Below are positions 1 through 8,652 of a stretch of 64,000 nucleotides of DNA, in pieces. Numbering within the stretch: the first letter of the stretch is position 1; every line of letters begins with the position of its first letter. The DNA comes from CAXBDP01 sp963974465 (GTDB lineage: Bacteria > Bacteroidota > Bacteroidia > Cytophagales > Cyclobacteriaceae): assembly GCA_049340005.1 (NCBI GenBank), contig JBMPIY010000001.1; one strand, written 5' to 3'. Below the pieces are notes generated by a model. It did no database searches, had not been told where the DNA came from, and worked only from the letters and a program-made list of their open reading frames with translations. Made by a program: the position numbers and the translations under genes.

Positions 1-1
1 C

Positions 2-535
2 TTCGTGGAGCGTATTAGAACTATCAGGCAGGCCGATAAAGCTCCTACACAGTTCATGGAGAAAATCAAAAATTTGGTGCTCCAAGGTGATATTAACGGA
101 GGTAGATTGCTTTGTGCTCAGTCTGAATCGCCCATGGCCAAGATGATTGAAAAGGGACTTAGCCGAATTGGGCAGCCCTTGAAAAATATTGAAGTTGCCA
201 TTGAGAATGTAGGTAAAATTGAAGTTTACAAGCTGGAGAAGAACATGGGTGTATTAGCAACCATTGCAGGAGCTGCGCCAATGACAGGCTTTTTGGGAAC
301 TGTAACGGGTATGATTCAGGCATTTATCGCCATTGCACAGGAAGAAGGTTCGGTTAGTCCCAAACTTCTCTCTACGGGTATTTATGAAGCAATGGTAACC
401 ACAGCTACTGGCTTGGTTGTTGGTATAATAGCTTACTTGGGATACAACTATTTAGTATCGCAGATGCAAAAGGTCATTCACAAAATGGAATATACATCTA
501 TTGATTTTATAGACTTGCTCCAAGAACCAAGATAA
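2..535 (+). CDS. ExbB/TolQ/MotA-family proton channel protein, 5' end missing
   Basis: This is the inner-membrane proton channel subunit that couples the proton motive force to TonB- or Tol-type work in the envelope. The reading frame is open to the left edge, so the N-terminus and the first membrane segment lie outside the window; the GTG at position 5 is probably internal. The visible part has the family layout: a cytoplasmic stretch, then two hydrophobic helices starting near MGVLATIAGAAPMTGFLGTV and near MVTTATGLVVGIIAYLG, with the Gly/Thr-rich pore-lining pattern typical of ExbB. The stop is one base before the ExbD-like gene, and a TonB-like gene follows, so the three form one operon. 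TolQ versus ExbB cannot be decided from sequence alone; the TonB-like partner favours an ExbB/TonB or hybrid Tol system. Confidence 0.9.
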   Translation, partial: FVERIRTIRQADKAPTQFMEKIKNLVLQGDINGGRLLCAQSESPMAKMIEKGLSRIGQPLKNIEVAIENVGKIEVYKLEKNMGVLATIAGAAPMTGFLGTVTGMIQAFIAIAQEEGSVSPKLLSTGIYEAMVTTATGLVVGIIAYLGYNYLVSQMQKVIHKMEYTSIDFIDLLQEPR

Positions 536-536
536 T

Positions 537-926
537 ATGGATTTCAAATCAAAATATAAGGTCGATTCAGCATTCAGCATGTCATCAATGACGGATATTA
601 TATTTCTGTTATTGATCTTTTTTATGCTTACCGCCTCATTTGTCACTCCATCTGGTTTACCCGTATCTTTACCTTCTAGTCAGGCTTCTACCATTGTAAT
701 GCAAAAAGTGAGTGTAACTATTACCAAGGATTTAGAATATTATCTGAATGATAGAAAAATCAATATTAATGATTTGGAACGGGAATTGGGTAAGGAATTG
801 TTAGGTAAAGAAGGAGTGGTAGTTTTACATGCTGATAAATCCGTTCCGGTAGAACATGTAGTAAGAATTGCAGGAATTGCCACTAGCCTAGAAGCTAAAG
901 TAACTCTCGCAACTAGACCCGAATAA
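537..926 (+). CDS. ExbD/TolR-family biopolymer transport protein
   Basis: Partner subunit of the ExbB-like channel, anchored by one N-terminal membrane helix with a periplasmic domain. Residues about 15-40 form the helix, and Asp20 in SSMTDIIFLLLIFFM is the conserved proton-carrying aspartate of this family. The remaining 90 residues match the small periplasmic ExbD/TolR domain, and 129 residues is the normal length. It begins one base after the upstream stop and ends two bases before the next start, so translation is probably coupled. Family membership is secure; the distinction between ExbD and TolR is not. Confidence 0.93.
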   Translation: MDFKSKYKVDSAFSMSSMTDIIFLLLIFFMLTASFVTPSGLPVSLPSSQASTIVMQKVSVTITKDLEYYLNDRKININDLERELGKELLGKEGVVVLHADKSVPVEHVVRIAGIATSLEAKVTLATRPE

Positions 927-927
927 G

Positions 928-1902
928 ATGACTGAAAAGGAAAAGAAAAATAAACGAGTAGCAATGATAATGAGTGGCAGTCTTCATGCCGCATTAGTCA
1001 TACTATTCCTTTTCCTCTTAGCTTGGAGAGAGCCAAATCCTCCACTTCCGGAATATGGTATTGAATTGAATTTCGGTTTAGATCAGCAAGGATCCGGCGA
1101 TGTTCAGGGTACAAGTCCGCAAAGAGTATCACCTTCACAGGAAGAAGATGCGCGCCCAAATACTCCACCTCCCGCCCAAGTTCAGAAAATAGAGCAAGCT
1201 CAAGTGGAAGCTGCTACGCCACCAACAAGGCAAGTTACTCCAGTTGAGCAAGTAAAAGTTGAATCTAAAGCAGAAGCAATTCGAACTGAAACTCCTCCTG
1301 TTACTCAAACAGAGGCATCTGTAAAAGTAGAAGAGAAAGCTGCTGAGACAAAAACAGAGGAAGTTGTAGAGAAAAAGGTGGAGAAAGTAGAGGAAGTTGT
1401 TAAGAAAACCGAACCTCCAAAAGAGGTAAAAAAGGAAACAGAAGCTCAAAAGTCGGCAGAAACTGAGAGTAAAACTACTGGAACTGCTGCAGGTGGAGAA
1501 AAAGGCACTGCAGAAACCGCTGCTGCCAATAATCAAGGTGATGACAAAAATGTAAAGGGTGACAAAGGCGATCCGAAAGGATCAATTGATGCTCGTTCGC
1601 TTTATGGAAACCAAGGTGGTGGAGGTGATGGCACTAGCCTAGATTTAGCGGGTTGGCAGTGGGATTTTATTCCTCGTCCAAAAGATGACACCAATGAAAG
1701 CGGAAAGATCGTGTTTGAAATTAAAGTGGATGCTGATGGTTATATCACTGGTATAAAAACCCTCGAAAAATCTATAAGTCCGGCATTAGAAAAAATTTAT
1801 AGAGATGAAGTTACTAAACTGAGTTTTAGCAAGACTTCCGACAATACTCGTCCGGCTCCGACATCTACCGGCAAAATTACTTTTATCCTTCGAGCTCGTT
1901 AA
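928..1902 (+). CDS. TonB/TolA-like energy transducer
   Basis: A 324-residue bitopic protein that would carry energy from the ExbB/ExbD channel to the outer membrane. Residues about 11-31 are a single membrane helix after a basic N-terminus. They are followed by a long periplasmic linker (about 60-200) rich in Pro, Lys, Glu and Val, typical of TonB/TolA. The last 80 residues contain GKIVFEIKVDADGYITGI and end in KITFILRAR, resembling a TonB C-terminal domain. It is third in the exbB-exbD-tonB-like operon. The linker codes one copy of the CCTCCCGC octamer at 1168-1175. The low-complexity linker also generates long antisense open frames, which are not genes. Confidence 0.85.
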   Translation: MTEKEKKNKRVAMIMSGSLHAALVILFLFLLAWREPNPPLPEYGIELNFGLDQQGSGDVQGTSPQRVSPSQEEDARPNTPPPAQVQKIEQAQVEAATPPTRQVTPVEQVKVESKAEAIRTETPPVTQTEASVKVEEKAAETKTEEVVEKKVEKVEEVVKKTEPPKEVKKETEAQKSAETESKTTGTAAGGEKGTAETAAANNQGDDKNVKGDKGDPKGSIDARSLYGNQGGGGDGTSLDLAGWQWDFIPRPKDDTNESGKIVFEIKVDADGYITGIKTLEKSISPALEKIYRDEVTKLSFSKTSDNTRPAPTSTGKITFILRAR

Positions 1903-1904
1903 TT

Positions 1905-1912
1905 TATCTTTG
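1905..1912 (+). promoter_or_regulatory. Possible Bacteroidetes -7 element TATCTTTG in front of folC
   Basis: TATCTTTG fits the Bacteroidetes -7 consensus TAnnTTTG. It sits in the 13-base gap between the TonB-like gene and folC and ends three bases before the ATG, so transcription from it would start at or next to the start codon. I do not see a good TTG -33 element at 19-21 bases upstream, which lowers confidence. Confidence 0.35.
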
Positions 1913-1915
1913 TAG

Positions 1916-3235
1916 ATGAATTTTACTGAAGTTGTAGAGTATCTCTACAGTCAATTACCCATGTTTCAAAGAGTGGGTGCCTCAGCATTTAAAAAAGATC
2001 TAAGCAATACCATTGCCCTTTGTAATTATTTGGGCAATCCACATCGTAAATTCAAAACCGTCCATATAGCAGGTACCAATGGTAAAGGAAGTACTGCTCA
2101 TAGTCTTGCGGCAGTTTTGCAAGCAGCAGGTTATAAAACCGGGCTTTACACTAGTCCTCATTTGAAATCATTTACGGAAAGAATCCGGGTAAATGGAATA
2201 GAAATTCCAGAAGAAAAGGTAATTGAGTTTGTCGAAAAGCATAAGCCATTTATAGAGGAATTAAAGCCTAGCTTCTTTGAGCTGACTGTTGCAATGGCTT
2301 TTGATCATTTCGCCAAAGAGCAGGTGGATATTGCTGTAATAGAAGTTGGAATGGGCGGGAGGTTAGATTCTACCAATGTAATTGATCCACTACTTTCAGT
2401 AATTACCAATATCGGTTTGGATCATAAGGAGTTTTTAGGGAATACATTACCAGAAATTGCTTTTGAAAAAGCAGGAATAATTAAGCCAAATAAACCCGTT
2501 GTAATTTCCCAAACACAATCAGAAACAAAGGAAGTTTTTCTAAAGAAGGCTCGGGAAGGCAATTCACCAATTCAATTTGCAGATACAATTTATAAGGTTG
2601 ATAAACTTTTAGACCAAGTAGAATCAGGACTTTATTCTGTTCATACATTCGCTTCAAATAGTAAAGAAGTAATTCCTTTTCAATTACTGGGAGATTATCA
2701 AACTTATAATTTGCCAGGAATTTTATTAGCAATTGATGAATTACAAAAACTTGGGTTCTCTATTGCTAAAGAAGCAATTCATCATGGGCTCGCAAATGTG
2801 ACCAGCCTTACGGGATTAAAAGGCCGTTGGCAAACACTTTCAGAATCCCCATTGACAATATGTGATACCGGACATAATGAAGACGGAATAAGGATGGTAA
2901 TGGCTCAACTTAAAGCTTTGCCCAAAGCCAAACTACATATTGTGATTGGAATGGTAAGAGATAAGGATATTGATGGTGTGTTGAATCTATTACCAAAGGA
3001 TGCGACTTATTATTTTACTCAAGCCCAAATACCACGGGCAATGGAAGCTGAAGAATTGTGTGAAAAAGCCAGTAAATTCCAGTTGTCGGGAGAGGCTTAT
3101 CAAGATATAAACGAAGCAATACGAGCTGCAAAATCGAATGCAACAAAGGATGATGTGATTTTCATTGGAGGTAGTACCTTTGTGGTTGCTGAAATTGATG
3201 AATTGAATGGCTCGACAGAAGAAAAAACGATTTGA
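1916..3235 (+). CDS. folC: Folylpolyglutamate synthase / dihydrofolate synthase
   Basis: Cytoplasmic ATP-dependent ligase of the Mur ligase superfamily that joins glutamate to dihydropteroate and to folates. Residues 52-60 hold the P-loop AGTNGKGST, followed by the family motif YTSPHLKSFTERIRVNG. Further on is GMGGRLDSTN (codons GGC GGG AGG here form the octamer at 2355-2362) and the C-terminal domain with DTGHNEDGI. The length of 439 residues is normal. The ATG at 1916 is the only sensible start. The last 29 bases overlap the start of trmB, suggesting translational coupling. Assignment is secure; whether it does both synthase steps is the usual family ambiguity. Confidence 0.96.
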   Translation: MNFTEVVEYLYSQLPMFQRVGASAFKKDLSNTIALCNYLGNPHRKFKTVHIAGTNGKGSTAHSLAAVLQAAGYKTGLYTSPHLKSFTERIRVNGIEIPEEKVIEFVEKHKPFIEELKPSFFELTVAMAFDHFAKEQVDIAVIEVGMGGRLDSTNVIDPLLSVITNIGLDHKEFLGNTLPEIAFEKAGIIKPNKPVVISQTQSETKEVFLKKAREGNSPIQFADTIYKVDKLLDQVESGLYSVHTFASNSKEVIPFQLLGDYQTYNLPGILLAIDELQKLGFSIAKEAIHHGLANVTSLTGLKGRWQTLSESPLTICDTGHNEDGIRMVMAQLKALPKAKLHIVIGMVRDKDIDGVLNLLPKDATYYFTQAQIPRAMEAEELCEKASKFQLSGEAYQDINEAIRAAKSNATKDDVIFIGGSTFVVAEIDELNGSTEEKTI

Positions 3236-3866
3236 GGAAAATGCCTCCCGCTATAATATTGTTGATTTCCCTTATGGAGAAATCAATCCGATAAAAGGTA
3301 ATTGGGCCAAAACTCACTTCAAAAATAATAACGATTTAGTGCTAGAGCTCGCTTGCGGTAGAGGCGAGTATAGTACAGGCTTAGCACCTCATTTTCCAGA
3401 TAAAAATTTTATAGGTATTGATATAAAAGGCTCTAGAATTTGGTACGGAAGCTCTGTGGCTATTGACAATAATTTGGAGAATGTCGCTTTCCTCCGAACC
3501 AAAATTGATTTACTGAAAGAGCACTTTATCGAAAATGAAGTATCTGAGATTTGGATTACATTTCCAGATCCTCGCCCACGTGACCGTGATATTAAACGTA
3601 GATTAACAAGCCCAAATTTTCTTGATTTGTATAAGCAAGTTCTTAAGCCTGGTGGATGGATATTTTTCAAAACAGACAACGGTCCTTTGTTTGAATACAC
3701 ACTAGAAGTGCTAAAGGATTATCCCGGTATCGCCGATTTAGAATATACTTTCGACTTGTATAATTCGCCACTTCTTGCTGAACATTTCGACATCAAGACT
3801 AAATATGAGCTTAAGTTTCATGCAGAAGGAAACGACATTAAGTATATGAAATTTAGATTATTATAA
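3207..3866 (+). CDS. trmB: tRNA (guanine-N7-)-methyltransferase TrmB
   Basis: SAM-dependent enzyme that methylates G46 in the variable loop of tRNA. The SAM site is LELACGRGEYSTGLA (about residues 46-60) followed by FIGIDIKGSRIW. The substrate region is IWITFPDPRPRDRDIKRRLT, the TrmB signature, and the C-terminus has FKTDNGPLFEY. The length of 219 residues is typical. The ATG lies inside folC, 29 bases before its stop. The N-terminus MARQKKKRFEENA, basic then family-like, supports this overlapping start. Confidence 0.96.
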   Translation: MARQKKKRFEENASRYNIVDFPYGEINPIKGNWAKTHFKNNNDLVLELACGRGEYSTGLAPHFPDKNFIGIDIKGSRIWYGSSVAIDNNLENVAFLRTKIDLLKEHFIENEVSEIWITFPDPRPRDRDIKRRLTSPNFLDLYKQVLKPGGWIFFKTDNGPLFEYTLEVLKDYPGIADLEYTFDLYNSPLLAEHFDIKTKYELKFHAEGNDIKYMKFRLL

Positions 3867-3869
3867 TTG

Positions 3870-4520
3870 ATGGATAGAAGAAAGACAATCTTATCATTTA
3901 TCAAATCTTCTACATTCATAGCAATGACGATTTATTTGATAGTCGTATCTATTGTATTGATAATGAATGATAAGGGAGCCATTGAGCTTTGGATAAATGA
4001 AAGACATCATCCTTTTTTCGATCAGTTTTTTAAGTATTGGACTTATCTCGGCGACGGCAGATTATACGCAGTTTTGGGAATAATTTTCCTTTGCTATCGA
4101 TATTCATGGTTGCTTTTAACTTTAGCTGTGATTTTGATTCAGACGCTACTTATTCAAATTCCCAAGCGAATAATTTTTGACGATTTACGTCCTAGCTTAT
4201 ACTTTGAAGGAATGAATTTGCACTTTGTAGAAGGCGTCAAAATTTATGGGTACAATGCCTTTCCATCAGGCCATACGGCTACTGGGTTTGCAATTTTCGC
4301 TTTGCTTTTCTTCCTTTTTCAAAAAGCTACCAAATGGCATTTGTTCTTTGGTATTGCCGCCGGTTTGGTAGGCTTAAGTAGAGTTTATCTTATGCTTCAT
4401 TTCTTTGAGGATACATTGATGGGAGGAATTTTAGGTGTGATGTCTGTACTTATAGCCTATTACTTTTTCTCTTTTCTATTGGAAAAACCCAAACTCCAAA
4501 AAGGTTTACTAAACAAATAG
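3870..4520 (+). CDS. PAP2-family membrane phosphatase
   Basis: Integral membrane phosphatase of the type 2 phosphatidic acid phosphatase superfamily, likely acting on a lipid phosphate or undecaprenyl pyrophosphate at the outer face of the inner membrane. All three signature motifs are present: KRIIFDDLRP, PSGHTATGF and SRVYLMLHFFEDTLMG, giving the catalytic His pair and the supporting Asp. There are about five to six hydrophobic segments. I chose the ATG at 3870, three bases after trmB ends, over the TTG at 3867. It sits beside lipid-linked glycosylation genes, so undecaprenyl pyrophosphate or lipid A are plausible substrates; this is inference. Confidence 0.9.
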   Translation: MDRRKTILSFIKSSTFIAMTIYLIVVSIVLIMNDKGAIELWINERHHPFFDQFFKYWTYLGDGRLYAVLGIIFLCYRYSWLLLTLAVILIQTLLIQIPKRIIFDDLRPSLYFEGMNLHFVEGVKIYGYNAFPSGHTATGFAIFALLFFLFQKATKWHLFFGIAAGLVGLSRVYLMLHFFEDTLMGGILGVMSVLIAYYFFSFLLEKPKLQKGLLNK

Positions 4521-4522
4521 AA

Positions 4523-6103
4523 TCAATTACCATTCACCTCATAAATGGTAGTGAATGGGGTTTCGAAAATATCTTTGGCTTCCAAAATTTTCTCAAGCCC
4601 AACAATACCTGCTAATTCTTCATCATAACTTCTTCTAGTAATCAGGTAAAAGCTTTTCCCGCTATCAATTAGAGATTGAATTTCGGCAGTTTCAGAGAGC
4701 TGTGGGACTGGCTTTTTCAAATAGAATATATAGGCAGCATTCACCCTTTTGTAGTGGTAAAAGTCCTTGTCCAAATCTAGTTCAGGCAATGTCTTAGCCA
4801 CAGGATTTTCCTGATCAATTAGGGGATATGCCCAGCCAAAAAACAAGCAAGCCGTAATGATCCAACTCAAAGTAATGGTAATAAGCGACCGCTGTATTCT
4901 CTGGTTTTTCAAATAAACTAAACTCAAAATCCCACCTAAAGCCAAAGGAATAAATGCTGCTGCCACAAAGGGAATATGGCTTAAATATTTATCTCCTTGC
5001 AATACGACATATCCTCCAATAGGCAACGCAAAGCCTAAAACAGTAAGAAAAATGGTGGCAATTTTATTAAGTTGGTTTTTGCTAATTGCTTGAGAAAAGT
5101 AATAACCCAAAATAAGTGCAAAAAACGGATAGGAGGGCATAGTGTAATTTGGAAGCTTTGTGCCTGACGTAGAAAAGAAAACTACGACAGTTAGCGTCAC
5201 GATGCTTACAAAAAGGATCGCCGGCTCTTTTCGTCTTTGCCAAGCCAATTTAAAGCTTTGAATAAAAAATGCTGAGGCTGGCAACATTCCCACAAGTACG
5301 ATCATTGGAGTGATCAGAAAAATCCCACCATGACCTTCCATTGGCGCAGCGTAGCGATTGAGATTATGCTTGAAGAAGAACTCCTGTGTCCATTGTCCAT
5401 CTGTTTGAAAGTGCACTGCCAAGTACCAAGGCAGGCAGATTATCAATATAAATAACAGTCCGTGAAAAGGCTTAAAGCTTAATATTTTCTTAAGAGAAAG
5501 ATTTTTTGTGAAAATCAAGAAAAGTAAAATGGCTAGGCCTGGTAGAGCAATAGCGACAGGGCCTTTGCTCATGACTCCCAATGCCATGAATAAGTAAAAA
5601 GCCCACAGAAATTTACTTTTTTGTTCATTCCAGAATGCATAGAAGAAAAATAGTGAAGCTGTGAAGAAGCAAATCAAGTATGGATCGGGCACAGACATAT
5701 GGAACTGTATATTGAAATGCAAAGAGGCTAAAAGTGCCATTGCCGCCCATACGCCAGTTTGTCTATTGAAATATCTAGCGCCAAACCAAAAAGTCAAGAG
5801 AATGGTAGCTGAACCCATTATTGCTGAAAAAAAACGAGCAGCCCATTCGTTCACTCCAAAAATGGAGTAGGAGAGCATCATGAAATAATAATGAGCGGGA
5901 GGTTTATCAGTGCGCAATTCATAATTGAAAGTAGGAACTACCCATTCACCTTGTTCAAGCATTTCCCTTGCTGCTTCTGCATTTTTAGCTTCATCTAAGG
6001 AGTAAAGCATCAATCCTCCCGCATTATATGACAGAACAATAAAGCTGATGAGGAACAAAAGAAGATAGAAATACGTATTTTTCATTCTTTGAATTAATGC
6101 CAA
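4523..6103 (-). CDS. ArnT-like (GT39/PMT family) membrane glycosyltransferase
   Basis: A 526-residue polytopic membrane protein of the ArnT/dolichyl-phosphate-mannose transferase superfamily, which moves a sugar from a polyprenyl-phosphate carrier to an envelope acceptor such as lipid A or protein. The first periplasmic loop has the signature LDEAKNAEAAREMLEQGEWV followed by LRTDKPPAHYYF, with the conserved acidic residues of the active site. About eleven or twelve hydrophobic segments follow, then a short soluble C-terminus. It converges on the PAP2 gene with two bases between stops and is divergent from the GT2 gene that probably makes its lipid-linked donor. MKNTYFYLL six residues inside is an alternative start. 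Two octamer copies lie in it, in opposite orientations (5895 and 6015). Confidence 0.88.
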   Translation of the reverse strand: MALIQRMKNTYFYLLLFLISFIVLSYNAGGLMLYSLDEAKNAEAAREMLEQGEWVVPTFNYELRTDKPPAHYYFMMLSYSIFGVNEWAARFFSAIMGSATILLTFWFGARYFNRQTGVWAAMALLASLHFNIQFHMSVPDPYLICFFTASLFFFYAFWNEQKSKFLWAFYLFMALGVMSKGPVAIALPGLAILLFLIFTKNLSLKKILSFKPFHGLLFILIICLPWYLAVHFQTDGQWTQEFFFKHNLNRYAAPMEGHGGIFLITPMIVLVGMLPASAFFIQSFKLAWQRRKEPAILFVSIVTLTVVVFFSTSGTKLPNYTMPSYPFFALILGYYFSQAISKNQLNKIATIFLTVLGFALPIGGYVVLQGDKYLSHIPFVAAAFIPLALGGILSLVYLKNQRIQRSLITITLSWIITACLFFGWAYPLIDQENPVAKTLPELDLDKDFYHYKRVNAAYIFYLKKPVPQLSETAEIQSLIDSGKSFYLITRRSYDEELAGIVGLEKILEAKDIFETPFTTIYEVNGN

Positions 6104-6175
6104 TTTGCTGGCAAATTTTAAATTAATTGTGATTTTGCCAAGCTTCTGTATTTCTTTGCATCATAAAATTTTCAA

Positions 6176-7117
6176 ATGAAGGTCTCCGTTGTAGTTTCCG
6201 TTTATAATGAAGAGGATAATGTCGAACCATTAATCCAACAAGTTCATACTGCTTTAAAAGACATCGACTACGAATTGATATTGGTGGACGATGGCTCCAA
6301 AGATAAAACAGTCGCTAAAATCAAAGCCGCTTCAAATGTGCATACAAAGTTGGTGATTTTTCGCAAGAATTATGGCCAAAGTACTGCAATGATGGCTGGA
6401 ATTGATTACGCTATTGGCGAATATATTGTGACGATGGATGGCGATTTGCAAAACGACCCTGCCGATATTCCTGCAATGATTCAAAAGCTGGAAAGTGATG
6501 ATTGGGATGTAGTTGCCGGCCGACGAGCTAATAGAAAAGATGGCTTTATTTTAAGAAAATTTCCTAGCAAAATTGCGAACTGGATTATCCGAAATACTAC
6601 TGATGTCCATTTGAGTGATTATGGTTGCTCATTGAGAATATATAAATCTGATATTGCCAAAAATCTTGGTTTATACGGTGAGCTTCATCGATTTATTCCT
6701 GTTCTTGCTGCGGCACAAGGTGCTAAAATGACCGAAGTAGATGTACGCCATCATGCACGAATTCATGGCGAATCGAAATATGGCATTAACCGTACTTTCA
6801 AGGTTATTGTAGATTTGTTATTGATGCTTTTCTTCCAAAAGTATTTCCGTAGACCAATGCACTTATTTGGCGGAATTGGCTTATTGTTTTTTGGTTTAGG
6901 CCTTTTGATAAATCTTTATCTTCTGATTATTAAAATTGGTGGTGCTGATATTTGGGGCAGACCAATATTGATTTTAGGAGCCATTCTACTTTTTGCAGGG
7001 ATTCAATTTATCACAATAGGTATCTCCATGGAATTGATGATGCGGACTTATTTCGAATCCCAAGCCAAGAAAACGTATGTGGTAAGAGAAGTATTCAACG
7101 GTGAAGCCAAGGCTTAA
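6176..7117 (+). CDS. Polyprenyl-phosphate glycosyltransferase, GT2 family (GtrB/ArnC/DPM1-like)
   Basis: Catalyses transfer of a sugar from a nucleotide donor onto undecaprenyl phosphate at the cytoplasmic face of the membrane. The GT-A domain covers about residues 1-230, with VSVYNEEDNV at the start, the DDGSKDKT loop, the metal-binding VTMDGDLQNDP (DxD-like) and YGCSLRIYK, typical of GtrB/DPM1. Two C-terminal membrane helices follow (about 232-258 and 265-290). The length of 313 residues fits. It runs divergently from the ArnT-like gene and overlaps the following UPF0104 gene by 17 bases, so the three plausibly make and use a lipid-linked sugar. The sugar is unknown. Confidence 0.9.
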   Translation: MKVSVVVSVYNEEDNVEPLIQQVHTALKDIDYELILVDDGSKDKTVAKIKAASNVHTKLVIFRKNYGQSTAMMAGIDYAIGEYIVTMDGDLQNDPADIPAMIQKLESDDWDVVAGRRANRKDGFILRKFPSKIANWIIRNTTDVHLSDYGCSLRIYKSDIAKNLGLYGELHRFIPVLAAAQGAKMTEVDVRHHARIHGESKYGINRTFKVIVDLLLMLFFQKYFRRPMHLFGGIGLLFFGLGLLINLYLLIIKIGGADIWGRPILILGAILLFAGIQFITIGISMELMMRTYFESQAKKTYVVREVFNGEAKA

Positions 7118-7967
7118 AAAACTTTTAACTACCACGCTAAAGCTAGTTTTGACTGGCGTAGCACTGTGGATAGTATTCAGGAAAATAGATCCTGCAGAAA
7201 CTTGGGCTACTTTCAAAAGCGCTTCGCCATTTTGGCTGTTGGCTGCTTTTGCACTTTTTAATTTCTCAAAAATTCTAAGTGCATTAAGATTAAATATCTT
7301 TTTCAGGGATACCGGCCTCCAATTGCCTGAGCTTTATAATCTGAAAGTGTATTACATAGGGATGTTTTATAACCTATTTTTACCAGGAGGGATCGGTGGC
7401 GATGGTTACAAAGTTTATCTTTTGAATAAACATTATAATCATCCGGTAAAGCCACTAATTCAAGCTAGCCTGATGGATCGTTTTAGTGGCCTGATTGCAC
7501 TTTTATTTCTTGCTATTTGCTTCGCATTTTTTCCATCCATTTATCCAATATTTGTGGATTGGAATATTGCATGGCTTCTTTGGCTGGGTTTAATTGGTCT
7601 ATTGCCAGTTTGGTATATTGCTGTAAAACTCATCCTGCCAGTTTTCTTTAAAAGTTTAAACCAGAGTAACTTACAATCCCTCGGTGTACAAGGATTTCAG
7701 GTTGTATGCGCGCTTTTCATTTTGGTGAGTTTAGGTGTAGATTCTTTGTTTCCAGCATATATGCTGTTGTTCTTAGTTTCTTCGGTGGTGGCGGTTTTGC
7801 CTTTTACGATTGGAGGTGTGGGTGCTCGTGAATTAGTTTTTGTGCTGGGTCATTCCTATTTAGGAATTGATCAAAACACAGCTGTAGCCTTTAGTCTTTT
7901 ATTTTTTGTGATTACAGCAATTAGCTCACTGATAGGTGCAATGCTCAAGGCTGAGCCAACTTCTTAA
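7101..7967 (+). CDS. Lysylphosphatidylglycerol synthase TM / UPF0104 family membrane protein
   Basis: A 288-residue polytopic protein of the family that includes YbhN, AglD and the flippase half of MprF. It has about seven to eight hydrophobic segments. Seen in the sequence are the family hallmarks LPGGIGGDGYKVYLL and, near the C-terminus, LPFTIGGVGARE. The GTG start at 7101 overlaps the GT2 gene by 17 bases; I see no in-frame ATG close by. Members often sit beside polyprenyl-phosphate glycosyltransferases, and a role in moving or modifying lipid-linked sugar is inferred from that context only. Confidence 0.85.
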   Translation: MKPRLKKLLTTTLKLVLTGVALWIVFRKIDPAETWATFKSASPFWLLAAFALFNFSKILSALRLNIFFRDTGLQLPELYNLKVYYIGMFYNLFLPGGIGGDGYKVYLLNKHYNHPVKPLIQASLMDRFSGLIALLFLAICFAFFPSIYPIFVDWNIAWLLWLGLIGLLPVWYIAVKLILPVFFKSLNQSNLQSLGVQGFQVVCALFILVSLGVDSLFPAYMLLFLVSSVVAVLPFTIGGVGARELVFVLGHSYLGIDQNTAVAFSLLFFVITAISSLIGAMLKAEPTS

Positions 7968-8566
7968 TCTTCGATTTCAAGTGGTTCCAGTATATCAGCA
8001 AGTTCGTCATAGTCCTTGTAGCCAGGTTTGATCTCGTCACCTCCCGCCATTGCTATGCCGCTGATATTTCCGGAATCTACCAGCTCGATAATATTATCTG
8101 GTGTAATGCCGTAGCCTAATAATACTGGACATTTTTCATTCAATTTACCAAGCTGATCTAAATCTATTTCTGCATCAAAATCATTTGAGTAAACATGTAT
8201 ATAATCCGATGCTAGGTTGTCTGCAGACAGTAATTTAGGAACGGAGTCATTTGAAATTTTGAGAATAACAGAAAGACCATCATTTTTTAATTGAGCCACA
8301 ATTTGCGGGTGGATGGTTTCTACTATTTGAATATCATATGCTTTTGCAGTTTCAATTATTTGAGTAGCATCATCAGAAATAAACTCTCCAACAAAGTCAA
8401 CACCAGCCAGCCAAGATGAAATCGCTGTAAATTCATCCACATTGATTGCTTTAGAGCTAGAAGAGTCAATATTGAAACCCATATAATTAACTAACATTCC
8501 AGCGCAATATCTTGCGTCTGAAAGGTTGCTTACGTCACTAATTTTCACAAATGTCTTTAATGCCAT
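7964..8566 (-). CDS. TrpF-like beta/alpha-barrel protein lacking the catalytic cysteine
   Basis: A 200-residue protein with the outline of phosphoribosylanthranilate isomerase. The N-terminus FVKISDVSNLSDARYCA aligns with the TrpF start KICGI, and the C-terminus AMAGGDEIKPGYKDYDEL matches the phosphate-binding SSGVExxPGxKD region. The catalytic cysteine of KICG is Ser10 here, and the GGTG loop near the catalytic Asp is not recognisable. No trp gene is nearby, and it converges on the UPF0104 gene with a four-base overlap. It is therefore probably not a working isomerase, unless chemistry has shifted; a paralogue with a new role is the simplest reading. The octamer lies at 8040-8047. Confidence 0.7.
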   Translation of the reverse strand: MALKTFVKISDVSNLSDARYCAGMLVNYMGFNIDSSSSKAINVDEFTAISSWLAGVDFVGEFISDDATQIIETAKAYDIQIVETIHPQIVAQLKNDGLSVILKISNDSVPKLLSADNLASDYIHVYSNDFDAEIDLDQLGKLNEKCPVLLGYGITPDNIIELVDSGNISGIAMAGGDEIKPGYKDYDELADILEPLEIED

Positions 8567-8652
8567 GCCTTGTTTGAATTTACGAACAAATTAAAAGATT
8601 ATATTGTTGACCTCCATATCATTTCTGATACATTTATACATTTTAAGATATA

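Noticed and set aside
1135..1536. 133-residue antisense open frame in the TonB-like linker
   Set aside because: Its Ser/Phe/Cys/Leu richness is the complement of the Glu/Lys/Ala/Pro linker codons.
3207..3235. Frameshift or fusion between folC and trmB
   Set aside because: Both proteins are complete; the 29-base overlap is a normal coupled overlap.
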